Source: Nocardia rosealba (lineage in GTDB: Bacteria; Actinomycetota; Actinomycetes; Mycobacteriales; Mycobacteriaceae). From it: a stretch of 64,000 nucleotides of DNA. This document shows, in pieces, positions 43,865 through 54,002 of the stretch (position 1 is its first letter; each line of letters opens with the position of its first letter). The stretch covers positions 186,001 to 250,000 of the forward strand of contig NZ_JAIWNA010000001.1 in NCBI RefSeq assembly GCF_020216065.1, given 5' to 3'. Below the pieces are notes generated by a model. The model was not told the DNA's origin. It worked only from the letters and a program-made list of their open reading frames with translations, and searched no databases. The position numbers and the translations under genes are program-made.

Positions 43865-45226
43865 GTGAGCGCGCCGGATCTGGTTGTCGACGGGTGTGCG
43901 GTAGTCACTGTCGACGCTTCCGGGACCGAATATCGGCGCGGGTGGGTTTCGTTGCGCGGCAACAGGATCGAAGCGCTCGGGGAAGGCAGGGCACCGGCGT
44001 TCGGTCCGGAGACCGCGCGGATCGACGGGCGGGGTTGCTTGCTCACGCCGGGATTGGTGAACACCCATCACCACCTCTACCAGTGGATCACCCGTGGGCT
44101 CGCCGCCGACAGCACCCTGTTCGAATGGCTGAAAACCCTGTACCCGGTGTGGGCGCGGATCGACGAGAAGTCGGTGCGGGTAGCCGCGACCGGCGCTCTG
44201 GTGTCGCTGGCCCGTACCGGTTGCACCACCTCCGCCGACCACCACTACCTGTTCCCGCACGGTGGTGGCGACCTGCTCGCCGCCGAGATCGCGGCCGCCG
44301 CCGAGGTGGGGTTGCGCTTCCATCCCACGCGCGGGTCGATGGACCTCGGGCAGAGCAAGGGCGGGCTGCCGCCCGACGACGTGGTCGAGTCCATCGACGA
44401 CATCCTCGCCGCGAGCACCACCGCGATCGAGCAGTGGCACGACCCCTCGCCCGACGCCATGGTGCGCATCGGCCTCGCCCCCTGTTCCCCGTTCTCGGTG
44501 ACCGCCGATCTGATGCGCGAATCGGCTGCCCTGGCGCGCTCGGCCGGGGTGCGGTTGCACACCCACCTCGCCGAAACCGTCGATGAGCTGGACTTCTGCC
44601 GCGAGAACTTCGACTGCACGCCCACCGAGTACATGGAACGGCTCGGCTGGCTCGGCGACGACGTCTGGTACGCCCACGGCGTGCACCTCGACGACCACGC
44701 GATCTCGGCGATGGCCCGCACCGGCACCGGCATCGCCCACTGCCCGACCTCCAACGGCCGCCTCGGCGCGGGCATCGCCCGCACCGCCGACCTGGTCGCG
44801 GCGGGCATTCCCGTCGGCCTCGGCGTCGACGGCGCGGCCAGCAACGAATCGAGTTCGCTGATCGAGGAGCCACGCAACGCCCTCCTCTACGCCCGGGCCG
44901 TCGGCGGCCCCCAGGCGATGACGGTGCGCGGGGCACTCGAACTCGCCACCATGGGCGGTGCCCGCGTCCTCGGCCGGGCCGACGACATCGGCTCGATCGA
45001 ACCCGGAAAACTCGCCGACCTCGCCCTCTGGCGCCTCGACACCCCCGCCCACGCGGGCATCGAAGACCCGGTCGTCGCCCTGATCCTCGGCTCCGCACCG
45101 CCACTGGCCGCCCTGTTCGTGAACGGTCGCGAGGTGGTCCGCGACGGCGTGGTCACCACGGTCGACGAAGCGGCCGTCGGCGCCGACGTCGCCCAGGCCC
45201 AGGCCACCCTCCTCGCCGGAGCCTGA
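43865..45226 (+). CDS. 8-oxoguanine / guanine-type deaminase (amidohydrolase)
   Basis: 453-residue zinc amidohydrolase of the cytosine-deaminase/atrazine-hydrolase type. Metal and substrate motifs are TPGLVNTHHHLYQ (about 61-73), TTSADHHY, LHTHLAETVDELDF (about 237-250), YAHGVHL and GVDGAASNESSSL. This subgroup includes 8-oxoguanine and hydroxy-aminotriazine deaminases. In the purine island it would feed xanthine or urate into the pathway. GTG at 43865 has GAGG nine bases upstream; a GTG at 43856 is an alternative, adding three residues. Confidence 0.87.
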   Translation: MSAPDLVVDGCAVVTVDASGTEYRRGWVSLRGNRIEALGEGRAPAFGPETARIDGRGCLLTPGLVNTHHHLYQWITRGLAADSTLFEWLKTLYPVWARIDEKSVRVAATGALVSLARTGCTTSADHHYLFPHGGGDLLAAEIAAAAEVGLRFHPTRGSMDLGQSKGGLPPDDVVESIDDILAASTTAIEQWHDPSPDAMVRIGLAPCSPFSVTADLMRESAALARSAGVRLHTHLAETVDELDFCRENFDCTPTEYMERLGWLGDDVWYAHGVHLDDHAISAMARTGTGIAHCPTSNGRLGAGIARTADLVAAGIPVGLGVDGAASNESSSLIEEPRNALLYARAVGGPQAMTVRGALELATMGGARVLGRADDIGSIEPGKLADLALWRLDTPAHAGIEDPVVALILGSAPPLAALFVNGREVVRDGVVTTVDEAAVGADVAQAQATLLAGA

Positions 45227-45247
45227 TCCCCGGAACGCGCCGATCAA

Positions 45248-45308
45248 GATCACCACGCGCTGGTGGTGGGACCTACTCGGCCGATGCCGCCACCACAGGG
45301 TGGTGATC
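45248..45308. repeat. Palindromic intergenic repeat, copy B
   Basis: GATCACCAC (45248-45256) and GTGGTGATC (45300-45308) are perfect inverted ends around a core with TACTCGGCCGATGCCGCCAC (45274-45293), the reverse complement of the core of the element at 8660-8715. It lies in the gap between the deaminase and the FAD-subunit gene of xanthine dehydrogenase. Flanking CAAGATCACCACGC also matches copy A. Confidence 0.65.
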
Positions 45309-45446
45309 GGGCGACCAGGTGCGGAACGCGGGTGGAGGGGCACACTGGAGGGTGGATATCGGGTTTACCGTGGCGCAATCTCGAGTGGGTGTCGCGCAAC
45401 ATCGTGGCAACTCGCCGCCCCTAGTGTGGCTGGTGAGGTAAGCGAG

Positions 45447-46298
45447 GTGGATGTGGATCTGGATACCGTGCGGGAGGTGGTGCTCGCTCGCCGGCGCGCC
45501 GATTTGGCGCAGGTCGGGGCGGGGAGCGCGGTGCTGGCCGGCGGGACCTTCCTCTACTCCGAACCCCACGATCACCTCGACCGGCTGATCGACATCACCA
45601 CGCTGGGCTGGCCGTCGCTCGTCGAGACCGCCGAGGGCCTGGAAATCGCCGCGACCTGCACGCTCGCCGAGTTCGCCGGTGCGCGTCCCGGTCAGGAACT
45701 CGGCTCGAAGACCCTGCGGCCGGATTGGCCAGGGACGGAATTGTTCGCGCGGGCATGCCGGGCTCTGCTCGCCTCGCACAAGATCTGGCGCACGGCGACG
45801 GTCGGCGGAAACGTATGCCTCTCCCTGCCCGCCGGTGCCGTACTCGGCGCGCTGGTCGCGCTCGACGCTGACGCGGTGGTGTGGCCACGTGAGGGTGGTG
45901 ACCGGCGAATCGCGTTGCGCGACTTCGTGACCGGCCCTGGAACGAATGTGCTGCCGTCGGGATCGGTGGTTCGCTCCTTCGTCGTCCCGGTGCGTAATCT
46001 CCACGCGCGCATCAGTTTTCGGAAGATCGCGTTGGCTCCGCTCGGGCGTTCCGGTTGCGTTGTGATGGGCAGGCGTACAGCGGACGCCTGCGCACTGACG
46101 ATCACGGCGGCGACGACCCGGCCTGTCGTCCTGGAGTTCGGCGGTCCGCCGAGCGTGGACGCGCTCGCCTCCGCGCTCGCCGAGATCCCACCGAACATCT
46201 GGTTCGACGATCCACACGGCGCACCGGACTGGCGCAGACACGTCACCCACCTGCTGGCGACCGAGGTTGTCGCCGACCTGGCGGAGGGCCGGTCGTGA
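45447..46298 (+). CDS. Xanthine dehydrogenase FAD-binding subunit
   Basis: 283-residue FAD-binding subunit of a molybdenum hydroxylase (CoxM/XdhB-like): [23 protein letters not shown] at about 28-50 (AGGTFLY pyrophosphate loop), [19 protein letters not shown] (second FAD loop), and the C-terminal CO-dehydrogenase flavoprotein domain. It transfers electrons from the iron-sulfur clusters to NAD or another acceptor. The GTG at 45447 has GTGAGG eight bases upstream; a GTG six bases later is an alternative. It precedes the fused catalytic subunit by 31 bases. Confidence 0.87.
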   Translation: MDVDLDTVREVVLARRRADLAQVGAGSAVLAGGTFLYSEPHDHLDRLIDITTLGWPSLVETAEGLEIAATCTLAEFAGARPGQELGSKTLRPDWPGTELFARACRALLASHKIWRTATVGGNVCLSLPAGAVLGALVALDADAVVWPREGGDRRIALRDFVTGPGTNVLPSGSVVRSFVVPVRNLHARISFRKIALAPLGRSGCVVMGRRTADACALTITAATTRPVVLEFGGPPSVDALASALAEIPPNIWFDDPHGAPDWRRHVTHLLATEVVADLAEGRS

Positions 46299-46329
46299 AC
46301 CCGGCGACCCGGTACGAGGGAGGTGGACC

Positions 46330-49300
46330 GTGCGGCTAGAAGTCGACGGCCGCGTCGTCGAAACGGCACCCAGGCCGGGCCAGTGCCTGCGGACCCTGCT
46401 GCGGGAGCAGGGCACTCTCGCGGTGAAGAAGGGCTGCGATTCCGGCGACTGCGGCGCCTGCTCGGTCCTGCTCGACGGCGCCCCGGTGCACTCCTGCCTG
46501 ATCCCCGCCCACCGCGCCGCCGACCGCACCGTCACCACTGCCGCCGGTCTTTCCGGTGCAGGCGGACCGAATGCCGTGCAGCGCAGTTTCGTCGACAATG
46601 CCGCGTTCCAATGCGGCATCTGCACCGCCGGAATGGTCGTCACCGCCACCGGATTACTCCGCGACCGCACCGATTCGGAAATCACCGAGGACGAGCGCGC
46701 GGAGTTGATGAAAGGAAACCTGTGCCGCTGCACGGGCTACCGAGCCATTACCGACGCCCTCACCGTGTGTGCACCACTGTGCACAACTCGTGAGGCCACC
46801 CCTGAACCGCCTCCCGGTGTGGAAGCGCGAGTCAGAGTGCCTGGCGATGCCGCCTTTGGCCAGCCTCCCGGTGTGGAAGCACGAGCTGGAGTGCCTGGCG
46901 ATGCCCCCCTTGAACAGCCTCCCGGTATGGAGGCACGAGTTGGAGTACCTGCCGATGCCTCCTCCGTGCGCCCGCACGATGGGCAGCGGCGGAGTGCCGG
47001 AGGTGTGACGACGGCGTCCGCGGGGGAGGGTCCTGCGGTGGCGGGCCGTGAGGTGCGGGCGGTCGCGGAGCGGGTGCGGGGCGAGGAGTTCGGGGCGGGG
47101 CAGGTCGGTAAGGGTGTGGGGGCGCCTGCTGGGGAACGGGTTGTGCGGGGCGGCGAGGCTTTCACGTTCGATGTCGGGGTGGGGGAAGAGCGGGGCCCGG
47201 GGGTGGCGCCTTGGCATATCGCGGTGTTGAGCAGTCCGCACGCGCATGCACGGGTGGTGTCGATAGACATCGCGGAGGCCGAGGCTGTGCCCGGCGTGCG
47301 GGCGGTGCTGACGTCGGCAGACGCGCCGGGGGTGGCGTTTTCCACGGCACGGCATGAATTCCGGGAGGACGATCCCGACGACACCTTCGTCCTCGATCGC
47401 ACGGTGCGTTTCGTCGGGCAGCGCGTGGCGGCGGTGGTGGGGGAGACGCTCGATGCGGCGCGGGCGGGGGTGCGGGCATTGCGGGTGGAGTACGACGTTC
47501 TGCCTGCTGTGTTCGAGCCGACGGAAGCGCTCGGAGACGACGCGCCGAAGCTGCACGGGGACAAGCCGGACTCCGCGCGTATCGCCGACCCGCAACGCAA
47601 CCTGATCGCTGAAATACACGGTGGTGTCGGCGATTTCGATCGCGGAATCAAAGAAGCGGCGCACGTTGTCCGTGGTGTCTGGCATTCGCCGCGCGTGCAG
47701 CATGTGCACCTGGAAACGCACGGCGGAATCGGCTGGCTCGACGACAACGGCAGGCTCGTACTGCGCACCAGCACCCAGGTCCCGTTCCTGGTTCGCGACG
47801 AACTGTGCCACCTGTTCGGCCTGGACCGCGACCGGGTGCGGGTATTCGCGGCCCGGGTCGGCGGCGGGTTCGGCGCCAAACAGGAGATGCTGGTCGAAGA
47901 CCTCATCGCGCTCGCAGTCCTGCGCACCGGGCATCCGGTGCAATACGAATTCACGCGGACCGATGAATTCACCTCTGCCACTTGCCGTCACCCGATGCGG
48001 GTGGAGGTCACTGCCGCCGCCGACAGGAATGGGTTGCTCACCGCATTGTCGGTCGACGTGCTCGCCGACGCGGGTGCCTACGGCAACCACAGTGCGGGTG
48101 TGCTGTTCCATTCCGTCGGTGAATCGGTGGCTGTCTACCGGTGCCCGAACAAAAGAGTCGACGCACAAGCGGTGTACACCAACAACATTCCCTCCGGCGC
48201 CTTCCGCGGTTACGGGCTCGGTCAGGTGATCTTCGGCGTGGAGTCCGCCATCGACGAACTGGCCCGCCGAATCGGCGTCGACCCGTTCGATTTCCGTAGG
48301 CGCAATGTGGTCGTTCCAGGCGACCGGTTCACCGGCGCCGAAGTCGACGAAAGCGACCTCACCTTCGGCAGTTACGGCCTGGACCAGTGCCTCGACACCG
48401 CCCAGCGGGCGCTGCGTCGCGGCAACGGTGCGAAGGCGCCCGGCCCCGACTGGCGCGTCGGAGAGGGAACGGCGGTGGCGATGATCGCGACCGTTCCACC
48501 GCGCGGCCATCATGCCGACGCGACGGCGCACCTGCTCGTCGACGGACGCTACGAGATGAGCGTGGGCACAGCGGAATTCGGGAATGGAACCACCACCGTC
48601 CACGCCCAGCTCGCCGCGACCGCCCTGGCGACATCCGCCGACCGGATCGTGATCCGCCAATCCGACACCGACCTCGTCGGGCACGACACCGGCGCTTTCG
48701 GTTCGACCGGCACCATGGTCGCGGGCAAGGCGTCCTATGCCGCCGCACTGGAACTGCACGCGATGATGCTGGCGCGAGCCGCCAAGGTGAGCGGCCATCC
48801 CGAACGGGATTGCGTGCTGGAGGCCGGTGGCGTGCGCTGCGGGGACGAACTCGTCACCGCCGCACAACTCCTCGCCGACGGCGACCTCGTCGCCCACGGA
48901 ACCCATTCGGGCACACCGCGATCGGTGAGCTTCAACGTGCACGCCTTCCGGGTAGCCGTGCGTCCCGCGACGGGTGAGGTGCGGATTCTGCAATCCATCC
49001 AGGTGGCCGACGCGGGCACCGTACTCAATCCGGTGCAGTTGCGCGGTCAGGTGGAAGGTGGTGTCGCGCAGGCCATCGGGACCGCGCTCTACGAAGACAT
49101 GCGCACCGACGCGGGTGTGGTGACCACCCGCACCCTGCGGCACTACCACGTACCGCAATTCGCGGACCTGCCCCGCACGGAGGTGTATTTCGCCGAAACC
49201 AGTGACACGCTCGGCCCGCTCGGTGCCAAATCGATGAGTGAGTCTCCCTACAACCCGGTGGCCCCGGCCCTGGCGAACGCGATCCGCGACGCCATCGATG

Positions 49301-49371
49301 TCAGACCCGACCGATTACCGATGACCGCAGACCGGATCTGGCGGCTCGCGAGGAAAGGAACGGCCGAGTGA
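46330..49371 (+). CDS. Xanthine dehydrogenase, fused 2Fe-2S and molybdenum subunit
   Basis: 1013-residue fusion. Residues 1-150 form the two-cluster iron-sulfur unit: CDSGDCGAC plus Cys56 (Cys36/41/44/56) and QCGIC with LCRC (Cys95/98/132/134). Residues 151-250 are a low-complexity linker containing three tandem 18-residue repeats. From about 255 follows the molybdopterin domain, with [25 protein letters not shown], and [20 protein letters not shown] holding the base-catalyst glutamate. It oxidises xanthine or hypoxanthine to urate. In CoxS/CoxL-type enzymes these units are separate proteins. GGGAGG precedes the GTG; the stop overlaps the next gene. Confidence 0.92.
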   Translation: MRLEVDGRVVETAPRPGQCLRTLLREQGTLAVKKGCDSGDCGACSVLLDGAPVHSCLIPAHRAADRTVTTAAGLSGAGGPNAVQRSFVDNAAFQCGICTAGMVVTATGLLRDRTDSEITEDERAELMKGNLCRCTGYRAITDALTVCAPLCTTREATPEPPPGVEARVRVPGDAAFGQPPGVEARAGVPGDAPLEQPPGMEARVGVPADASSVRPHDGQRRSAGGVTTASAGEGPAVAGREVRAVAERVRGEEFGAGQVGKGVGAPAGERVVRGGEAFTFDVGVGEERGPGVAPWHIAVLSSPHAHARVVSIDIAEAEAVPGVRAVLTSADAPGVAFSTARHEFREDDPDDTFVLDRTVRFVGQRVAAVVGETLDAARAGVRALRVEYDVLPAVFEPTEALGDDAPKLHGDKPDSARIADPQRNLIAEIHGGVGDFDRGIKEAAHVVRGVWHSPRVQHVHLETHGGIGWLDDNGRLVLRTSTQVPFLVRDELCHLFGLDRDRVRVFAARVGGGFGAKQEMLVEDLIALAVLRTGHPVQYEFTRTDEFTSATCRHPMRVEVTAAADRNGLLTALSVDVLADAGAYGNHSAGVLFHSVGESVAVYRCPNKRVDAQAVYTNNIPSGAFRGYGLGQVIFGVESAIDELARRIGVDPFDFRRRNVVVPGDRFTGAEVDESDLTFGSYGLDQCLDTAQRALRRGNGAKAPGPDWRVGEGTAVAMIATVPPRGHHADATAHLLVDGRYEMSVGTAEFGNGTTTVHAQLAATALATSADRIVIRQSDTDLVGHDTGAFGSTGTMVAGKASYAAALELHAMMLARAAKVSGHPERDCVLEAGGVRCGDELVTAAQLLADGDLVAHGTHSGTPRSVSFNVHAFRVAVRPATGEVRILQSIQVADAGTVLNPVQLRGQVEGGVAQAIGTALYEDMRTDAGVVTTRTLRHYHVPQFADLPRTEVYFAETSDTLGPLGAKSMSESPYNPVAPALANAIRDAIDVRPDRLPMTADRIWRLARKGTAE
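46810..46971 (+). repeat. Three tandem 54-bp repeats in the xanthine dehydrogenase linker
   Basis: Three imperfect 54-base units start at 46810, 46864 and 46918, each opening CCTCCCGGT and encoding PPG-V/M-EAR-x-x-VP-x-DA. The repeats keep the reading frame (18 codons each). They occupy the join between iron-sulfur and molybdenum modules and are followed by a G-rich coding stretch to about 47200. Confidence 0.85.
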
Positions 49372-50618
49372 ATACCCGACTGCCCGAACACATCCGGGCA
49401 CGCGTCGACGCAGTCCTCGATTCCGTCGACGCGGAACTGCGGCTGCGATATCCCGGTCAGGGGACGCGGATTCAACCGGTGCACACGGTGTATGTCCCGG
49501 CCGACCGTGCCACCGCCGACACCCCAGCGGAATGGGGCGCCACGGCGCTGGAACTGCTGGATCGCCATGCCGACTTCCTCGGTGGTCTCGACACCACCGA
49601 TTCCCTTCCCGCGGTCCGGGCAGGCCTATCCACTCGACCGGTGCAGGACCTGCGGATAGATTTCGAGGACGGATACGGTTTCCGCGCCGACGAGGTGGAA
49701 GACGCCGCCGCGACAGCAGCGGGAAAGACCTTGGCATTGATGGCCGAAAAGCCCGGCGCACCCGGTTCGTTCGGTATCCGGATCAAGGGGCTGGCGAAGG
49801 ATGAACGCAGGCGAGCGCTACGGACACTGGAATTGGTGCTCGACGGCGTCGCCGACGTATTACCCGGATTCCTCTTCACCGTTCCGAAAATCCGAGCGGC
49901 CGAACAGGTCTCGGCCATTGTCGACATCTGCTCCGGCATCGAACGCGCCCACGGACTTCCCGACCACACCCTGCGCTTCGAACTGCAGATCGAAAGCCCG
50001 CAGGCGATCATCGCGCCCGACGGCACAGCCCCCATCGCCCGCATGCTCGCCCTGTCCGACAACCGCTGCAGTGCCTTGCATTTCGGCACCTACGACTACA
50101 CCGCCGCCTGTGGAATCGCCGCCACCGACCAGGCGCTCGACCATCCGGCCGCAGACCACGCCAAGACGGTGATGCAGGTCGCCGCCGCCCAGACCGGCGT
50201 GTGGATCTGCGACGGCTCCACCCAGATAGTGCCGGGCAACGACCCCGAATTCGCTTTCACCAACCACTACCGCCTGGTGGAACGTGCTCTGCGCCGCGGC
50301 TACTACCAGGGCTGGGACATGCATCCCGGCCACCTGGTCACCCGCTGGCTGGCCACCCACAACTTCTTCCGCACCGCCACCGAGGTGGCCGTCCCACGCC
50401 TGCAGGCCTACCTGGGTCGCGGCCAGGAAGGGGTGGTCGACGAGCCGGCCACCGCCGAAGCCCTGTCGACAACGGTGATGCGCGCCCTGCACTGCGGTGC
50501 CGTCGGCGATGACGAGCTACGCACCCGCGCACCGGAACTCACCGAACAGACCCTCGTGGACCTGATGACCCGCCGGTGGTCGAGCCGAGCGAACACCGAA
50601 GCACGGGAGACCCGATGA
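49368..50618 (+). CDS. CitE/HpcH-like aldolase-fold protein (DUF6986-type)
   Basis: 416-residue protein resembling the CitE/HpcH/HpaI-malate synthase TIM-barrel group: [29 protein letters not shown] (about 98-114, acidic metal-binding block), FRIRIKGL-type strand, [14 protein letters not shown] with the Glu of the family's metal site, and [13 protein letters not shown] believe it corresponds to the family named DUF6986. The GTG start overlaps the xanthine dehydrogenase stop, and its stop overlaps the allantoicase start, so it is firmly part of the purine operon. A role with glyoxylate or ureidoglycolate is inferred from fold and context. Confidence 0.75.
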   Translation: MNTRLPEHIRARVDAVLDSVDAELRLRYPGQGTRIQPVHTVYVPADRATADTPAEWGATALELLDRHADFLGGLDTTDSLPAVRAGLSTRPVQDLRIDFEDGYGFRADEVEDAAATAAGKTLALMAEKPGAPGSFGIRIKGLAKDERRRALRTLELVLDGVADVLPGFLFTVPKIRAAEQVSAIVDICSGIERAHGLPDHTLRFELQIESPQAIIAPDGTAPIARMLALSDNRCSALHFGTYDYTAACGIAATDQALDHPAADHAKTVMQVAAAQTGVWICDGSTQIVPGNDPEFAFTNHYRLVERALRRGYYQGWDMHPGHLVTRWLATHNFFRTATEVAVPRLQAYLGRGQEGVVDEPATAEALSTTVMRALHCGAVGDDELRTRAPELTEQTLVDLMTRRWSSRANTEARETR

Positions 50619-51577
50619 CCGACGACTTCACCCACCTGCCCGACCTGGCGGTCCGCCCGCTCGGCGGGTCGGTGATCTGGGCGAACGACGAGTTCTTCGC
50701 CGAGAAGGAAAACCTCGTCAACCCCGGCCCGGCCGAATACCGGCCCGCTACCTTCGGGCACAAGGGGCAGATCTATGACGGCTGGGAAACCCGCCGCCAC
50801 CGCGGTAGACCCGGTGACGATTCGGCCATCGTCCGCCTCGGCGTGCCCGGCGTGATCCGCGGCATCGTGGTGGACACCGCCTGGTTCAAGGGCAACTACC
50901 CACCCGAGGTGTCGGTGTCGGCGCTGGCGATCGACGGCTACCCCACCGCCGAGCAGATCGCCGAACGCACCGACTGGGTGCCGCTGCTCGATCGGGTGAA
51001 GGTCGCGGGCGACTGCCGGACCCCGTTCACCATCGACGACGAAAACCGGTGGACCCACGTCAAACTCACCATGCACCCCGACGGCGGCGTCGCCCGGCTG
51101 CGGGTCCACGGCGAGGGCAGACCCGACCCGGCGCTGCTCGGCCTCGGCCCACTCGACCTGGCCGCTCTGGAGAACGGTGCCCTGGTTCTCGACTGCTCCA
51201 ACCGCTTCTACAGCTCACCCAATCAACTGCTCTACCCCGGCCAGGCGCGCGTCATGGGCGACGGCTGGGAAACCGCGCGCCGTCGCGACGACGGAAACGA
51301 CTGGGTTCGCATCAAACTCGCGGGCCCCGGCGCCATCCGGCTCGCCGAGATCGACACCTCCTGCTTCCTCGGCAACAGCCCCGGCGCCGCCTCCCTCACC
51401 GGCTTCACCAGCGACGGAACCGAAGTCGAGATCATGCCGCGCACCGACCTGCTGCCCGACACCCGCCACCGGTTCGCCCTCACGCCCGCCGGCGCGTCGG
51501 TCGAAGAGGTTCGCCTCGACATCTACCCCGACGGCGGCCTGGCCCGCCTGCGGCTCTACGGCGAGCTGTCCGCATGA
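50615..51577 (+). CDS. alc: Allantoicase
   Basis: 320-residue allantoicase, which hydrolyses allantoate to ureidoglycolate and urea. It is built of two homologous galactose-binding-like jelly-roll repeats: each starts with an LGG/N-rich segment and contains DGWETRRHRG (about 65-74) or DGWETARRRDDGNDWVRIKLA (second repeat, GWETARRRDD), then an HPDGG or YPDGG turn with LRVHGEG/LRLYGEL. The ATG overlaps the preceding stop by four bases (ATGA) and its stop overlaps the allantoinase start in the same manner. Confidence 0.94.
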   Translation: MTDDFTHLPDLAVRPLGGSVIWANDEFFAEKENLVNPGPAEYRPATFGHKGQIYDGWETRRHRGRPGDDSAIVRLGVPGVIRGIVVDTAWFKGNYPPEVSVSALAIDGYPTAEQIAERTDWVPLLDRVKVAGDCRTPFTIDDENRWTHVKLTMHPDGGVARLRVHGEGRPDPALLGLGPLDLAALENGALVLDCSNRFYSSPNQLLYPGQARVMGDGWETARRRDDGNDWVRIKLAGPGAIRLAEIDTSCFLGNSPGAASLTGFTSDGTEVEIMPRTDLLPDTRHRFALTPAGASVEEVRLDIYPDGGLARLRLYGELSA

Positions 51578-52518
51578 CCGGGCCACGCGATTTTATCGGC
51601 TACGGCCGCACTCCGCCGGACCCGCGATGGCCCGGCGGCGCCCGGATCGCAGTGCAATTCGTGCTGAACTACGAAGAGGGCGGCGAGCACAACGTCCTCG
51701 ACGGCTCACCGCATTCGGAAACCTTCCTGTCCGAGATGACACCGGCCGAAGCCTTCCCGAACCGGCACATGAGCATGGAATCGCTCTACGAATACGGTTC
51801 GCGCGCCGGCCTGTGGCGGATACTGCGTGCCTTCGAACGGCGCGATATCCCGCTCACCGTTTTCGCCGTCGCCCGCGCGATGCAACGCAATCCCGAAGCG
51901 GTCGCGGCCTTTCTCGAACTCGGCCACGAAATCGCCTGTCACGGTCTGCGCTGGCAGTCGTATCAGCTCGTCGATCGCGACACCGAACGTGCCGACATGG
52001 CCGAGGCCGTGCGCATCCTCACCGACCTCACCGGTGCGCCGCCACGCGGCTGGTACACCGGCCGCGACTCACCCAACACCCGCGAATTGGTCGTCGAACA
52101 CGGTGGTTTCGTCTACGACGCGGACTCCTACGCCGACGATCTGCCCTACTGGACCACGGTGCACGGGCAGCAGCACCTCGTCGTCCCGTACACCCTCGAC
52201 ACCAACGACATGCGCTACTGCTCGCCGGCGGGCTTCGCCACCGGCGAGGAGTTCTACGCCCACCTGCGCGACGCCTTCGACGTGCTGTACCGCGAAGGGA
52301 CCGAGGGCAGCCCGAAGATGCTCTCGGTCGGCCTGCACTGCCGCATCGCGGGCCGCCCCGCCCGCACCGCGGCCCTGGAACGCTTCCTCGACCACGTGCA
52401 ATGCCACGAGAACGTGTGGATCACGCGCCGCATCGACATCGCCGAGCACTGGCGAACGACGCATCCGGCCGGATCAGGCGAACAGGTCCCGGACGAACGG
52501 GAGCGAGTCGACCAGTGA
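51574..52518 (+). CDS. puuE: PuuE-type allantoinase (polysaccharide-deacetylase fold)
   Basis: 314-residue metal-independent allantoinase of the PuuE family, converting allantoin to allantoate. Typical are RDFIGYGRTPPDPRWPGGAR, FVLNYEEGGEHNVLDG, ESLYEYGSRAGLWRILR, GHEIACHGLRW, PRGWYTGRDSPNTR and the C-terminal WITRRIDIAEHW. It is not the amidohydrolase-type allantoinase. The final 14 codons or so, after the usual WRTTHP end, run antisense into the lipase gene and form a charged tail. Confidence 0.93.
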   Translation: MTGPRDFIGYGRTPPDPRWPGGARIAVQFVLNYEEGGEHNVLDGSPHSETFLSEMTPAEAFPNRHMSMESLYEYGSRAGLWRILRAFERRDIPLTVFAVARAMQRNPEAVAAFLELGHEIACHGLRWQSYQLVDRDTERADMAEAVRILTDLTGAPPRGWYTGRDSPNTRELVVEHGGFVYDADSYADDLPYWTTVHGQQHLVVPYTLDTNDMRYCSPAGFATGEEFYAHLRDAFDVLYREGTEGSPKMLSVGLHCRIAGRPARTAALERFLDHVQCHENVWITRRIDIAEHWRTTHPAGSGEQVPDERERVDQ

Positions 52519-53607
52519 GGCGTTGACCGTGCCGTCGTGGTCGGTGGGGTAGGTGCGGGTGGTCACCGGCTGGCGATTGGCCTCGAGCACCGCGAAGTAG
52601 CGCAGGGTCGCGGGGGTGACCACGTCGGTGTCGCGCAGGCCCTGGGCCAGCAGCAGCGGGCGGTCGTAGCCGGATTCGGGCAGGCCCATGTACTCGCCGA
52701 GCAGGCCGCGCAGGTTCGGGATGGACGACAGCGGGCGGGCGAACATGCTGCCCACCGACGGTTTGGCGGCGGCGAGTTCGTCGCCGAGCGACCCGATGCA
52801 CGCGGTCTGGGCGCGCTCGAGCCAGGTGCGGCCGGTGTCGGTGAGCAGGCCGTCGATGCCGAGGTCGGGGTAGGTGGTGCGCAGGCCGCTGAGGATGTAC
52901 AGGACGTAGGCGGTCAGGTGCGAACTCAGGGCGATCGGGGGCACGCCCGGGCCGACGAGCCCGATGACGTCCTCGATGTAGGCGGGCACGCCCGTGCCGA
53001 CGGCACCGCGATAGTCGAGTTCGGGGCCGCCGAACTCGGTGGCGTAGCGGGCGGTGAACACCGCAGCGCCGCCGCCCTGCGACTGGCCGACAACGGCCCA
53101 CTTGTTCGACAGCGACGGGTAGTGCGCCGTAGCCGCGCGCACCGCGTCGACCACGTTGTGCGCCTCGACGACGCCGTTCAGATACGGGTGCTCACCCGGC
53201 CCGCCGAGACCCGCGTAGTCGGCCGCGACCACCGCGTAGCCCTGCTTCAGCCAGGTGCCGAGGTAGGCCCAGTCGCGTTCGACGGCGGCCGGGCCGGCCA
53301 CGCTGTAGGCGCAGTCGTCGCCGAGGCCGACGGTGCCGTGCGCCCAGGCGATCACCGGCCAGCCGCCAGCAGGCGCCTCGCCCGGCGGGAAGTACACGGC
53401 GGCACTGGTGGTCGTCGGCTGATCGCCTGCGGTGGTGGAGCGGTAGATCAACCGCTCTGCCTGCGCGGAACCCGGCAGCGTCGCCGCGGCCGACAGCGAT
53501 TCCACCGAGACGACCTGTCCGCCGGTGGGTTCGGCGTGCGCCGGAACGACCGGCAGCACGGTCAGCGCGGCCATCGCCGCGATCGTCAGCATCCTCGACT
53601 TGCGCAC
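52474..53607 (-). CDS. Secreted lipase family protein
   Basis: 377-residue exported alpha/beta hydrolase of the fungal/actinobacterial secretory lipase (LIP) family, with a Sec signal peptide cleaved near AHA-EP at residue 25. Motifs: AWAHGTVGLGDDCAYS, GYAVVAADYAGLGGPGEHPYL, nucleophile GQSQGGGAA, acid in GLRDTDVVTP, and the C-terminal DHDGTVNASL histidine. It probably hydrolyses triglycerides or other esters outside the cell. The GTG start has GAGGG upstream. It is convergent with allantoinase (45-base overlap) and divergent from aceA across a 496-base gap. Confidence 0.9.
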   Translation of the reverse strand: MRKSRMLTIAAMAALTVLPVVPAHAEPTGGQVVSVESLSAAATLPGSAQAERLIYRSTTAGDQPTTTSAAVYFPPGEAPAGGWPVIAWAHGTVGLGDDCAYSVAGPAAVERDWAYLGTWLKQGYAVVAADYAGLGGPGEHPYLNGVVEAHNVVDAVRAATAHYPSLSNKWAVVGQSQGGGAAVFTARYATEFGGPELDYRGAVGTGVPAYIEDVIGLVGPGVPPIALSSHLTAYVLYILSGLRTTYPDLGIDGLLTDTGRTWLERAQTACIGSLGDELAAAKPSVGSMFARPLSSIPNLRGLLGEYMGLPESGYDRPLLLAQGLRDTDVVTPATLRYFAVLEANRQPVTTRTYPTDHDGTVNASLVDSLPFVRDLFA

Positions 53608-53858
53608 GGTCCCTCATTCCCTTCGTCGGACAGCCCGATTCTGCACCGTGCGCATCGGGTGTGACACGCCGGCCGGGGGTTCGGCAGTGACGACACGCAC
53701 ATGACCGACGCCCGGCGTGGTGTGTGAAACGACTCACAGGCTGGAAGGCTCGGGGGCGTCGGCACGCACCCGGCCGAAGATCGCTAACAGTACGAGCGTT
53801 ATGCTAAAACTCCTGGTCAGCACTACCCATCGGTAGCCGCAGCGCTTGCAATCACAGG

Positions 53859-53873
53859 GCAAATTTCGCAAAG
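53859..53873. promoter_or_regulatory. RamB-like site upstream of aceA
   Basis: GCAAATTTCGCAAAG contains two overlapping AATTTGC/TTTGCGAAA-type elements, resembling the TTTGCAAA core described for RamB in Corynebacterium. A ramB gene lies in this window. Match is by eye. Confidence 0.5.
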
Positions 53874-53992
53874 TTAGCAACAGCGGCGGCAAACCTAGCT
53901 GAGATTCACACAACCAACAGGTAGACGGCTATTTCCGGGTGTGCCATTGTTTGGAAGTACACCCCTCAGGCCCTAGCTAGTCCTAGCAAGCC

Positions 53993-54002
53993 TGCAAATT
54001 GC
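53993..54002. promoter_or_regulatory. Second RamB-like half site
   Basis: TGCAAATTGC (reverse complement GCAATTTGCA) lies 102 bases upstream of the aceA ATG, preceded by TAGCAAGCC. Same reasoning as for the upstream site. Confidence 0.45.

Noticed and set aside
46654..49158. 834-codon minus-strand open frame opposite xanthine dehydrogenase
   Set aside because: No recognisable domain, and the plus-strand protein has complete cofactor motifs over the same region.
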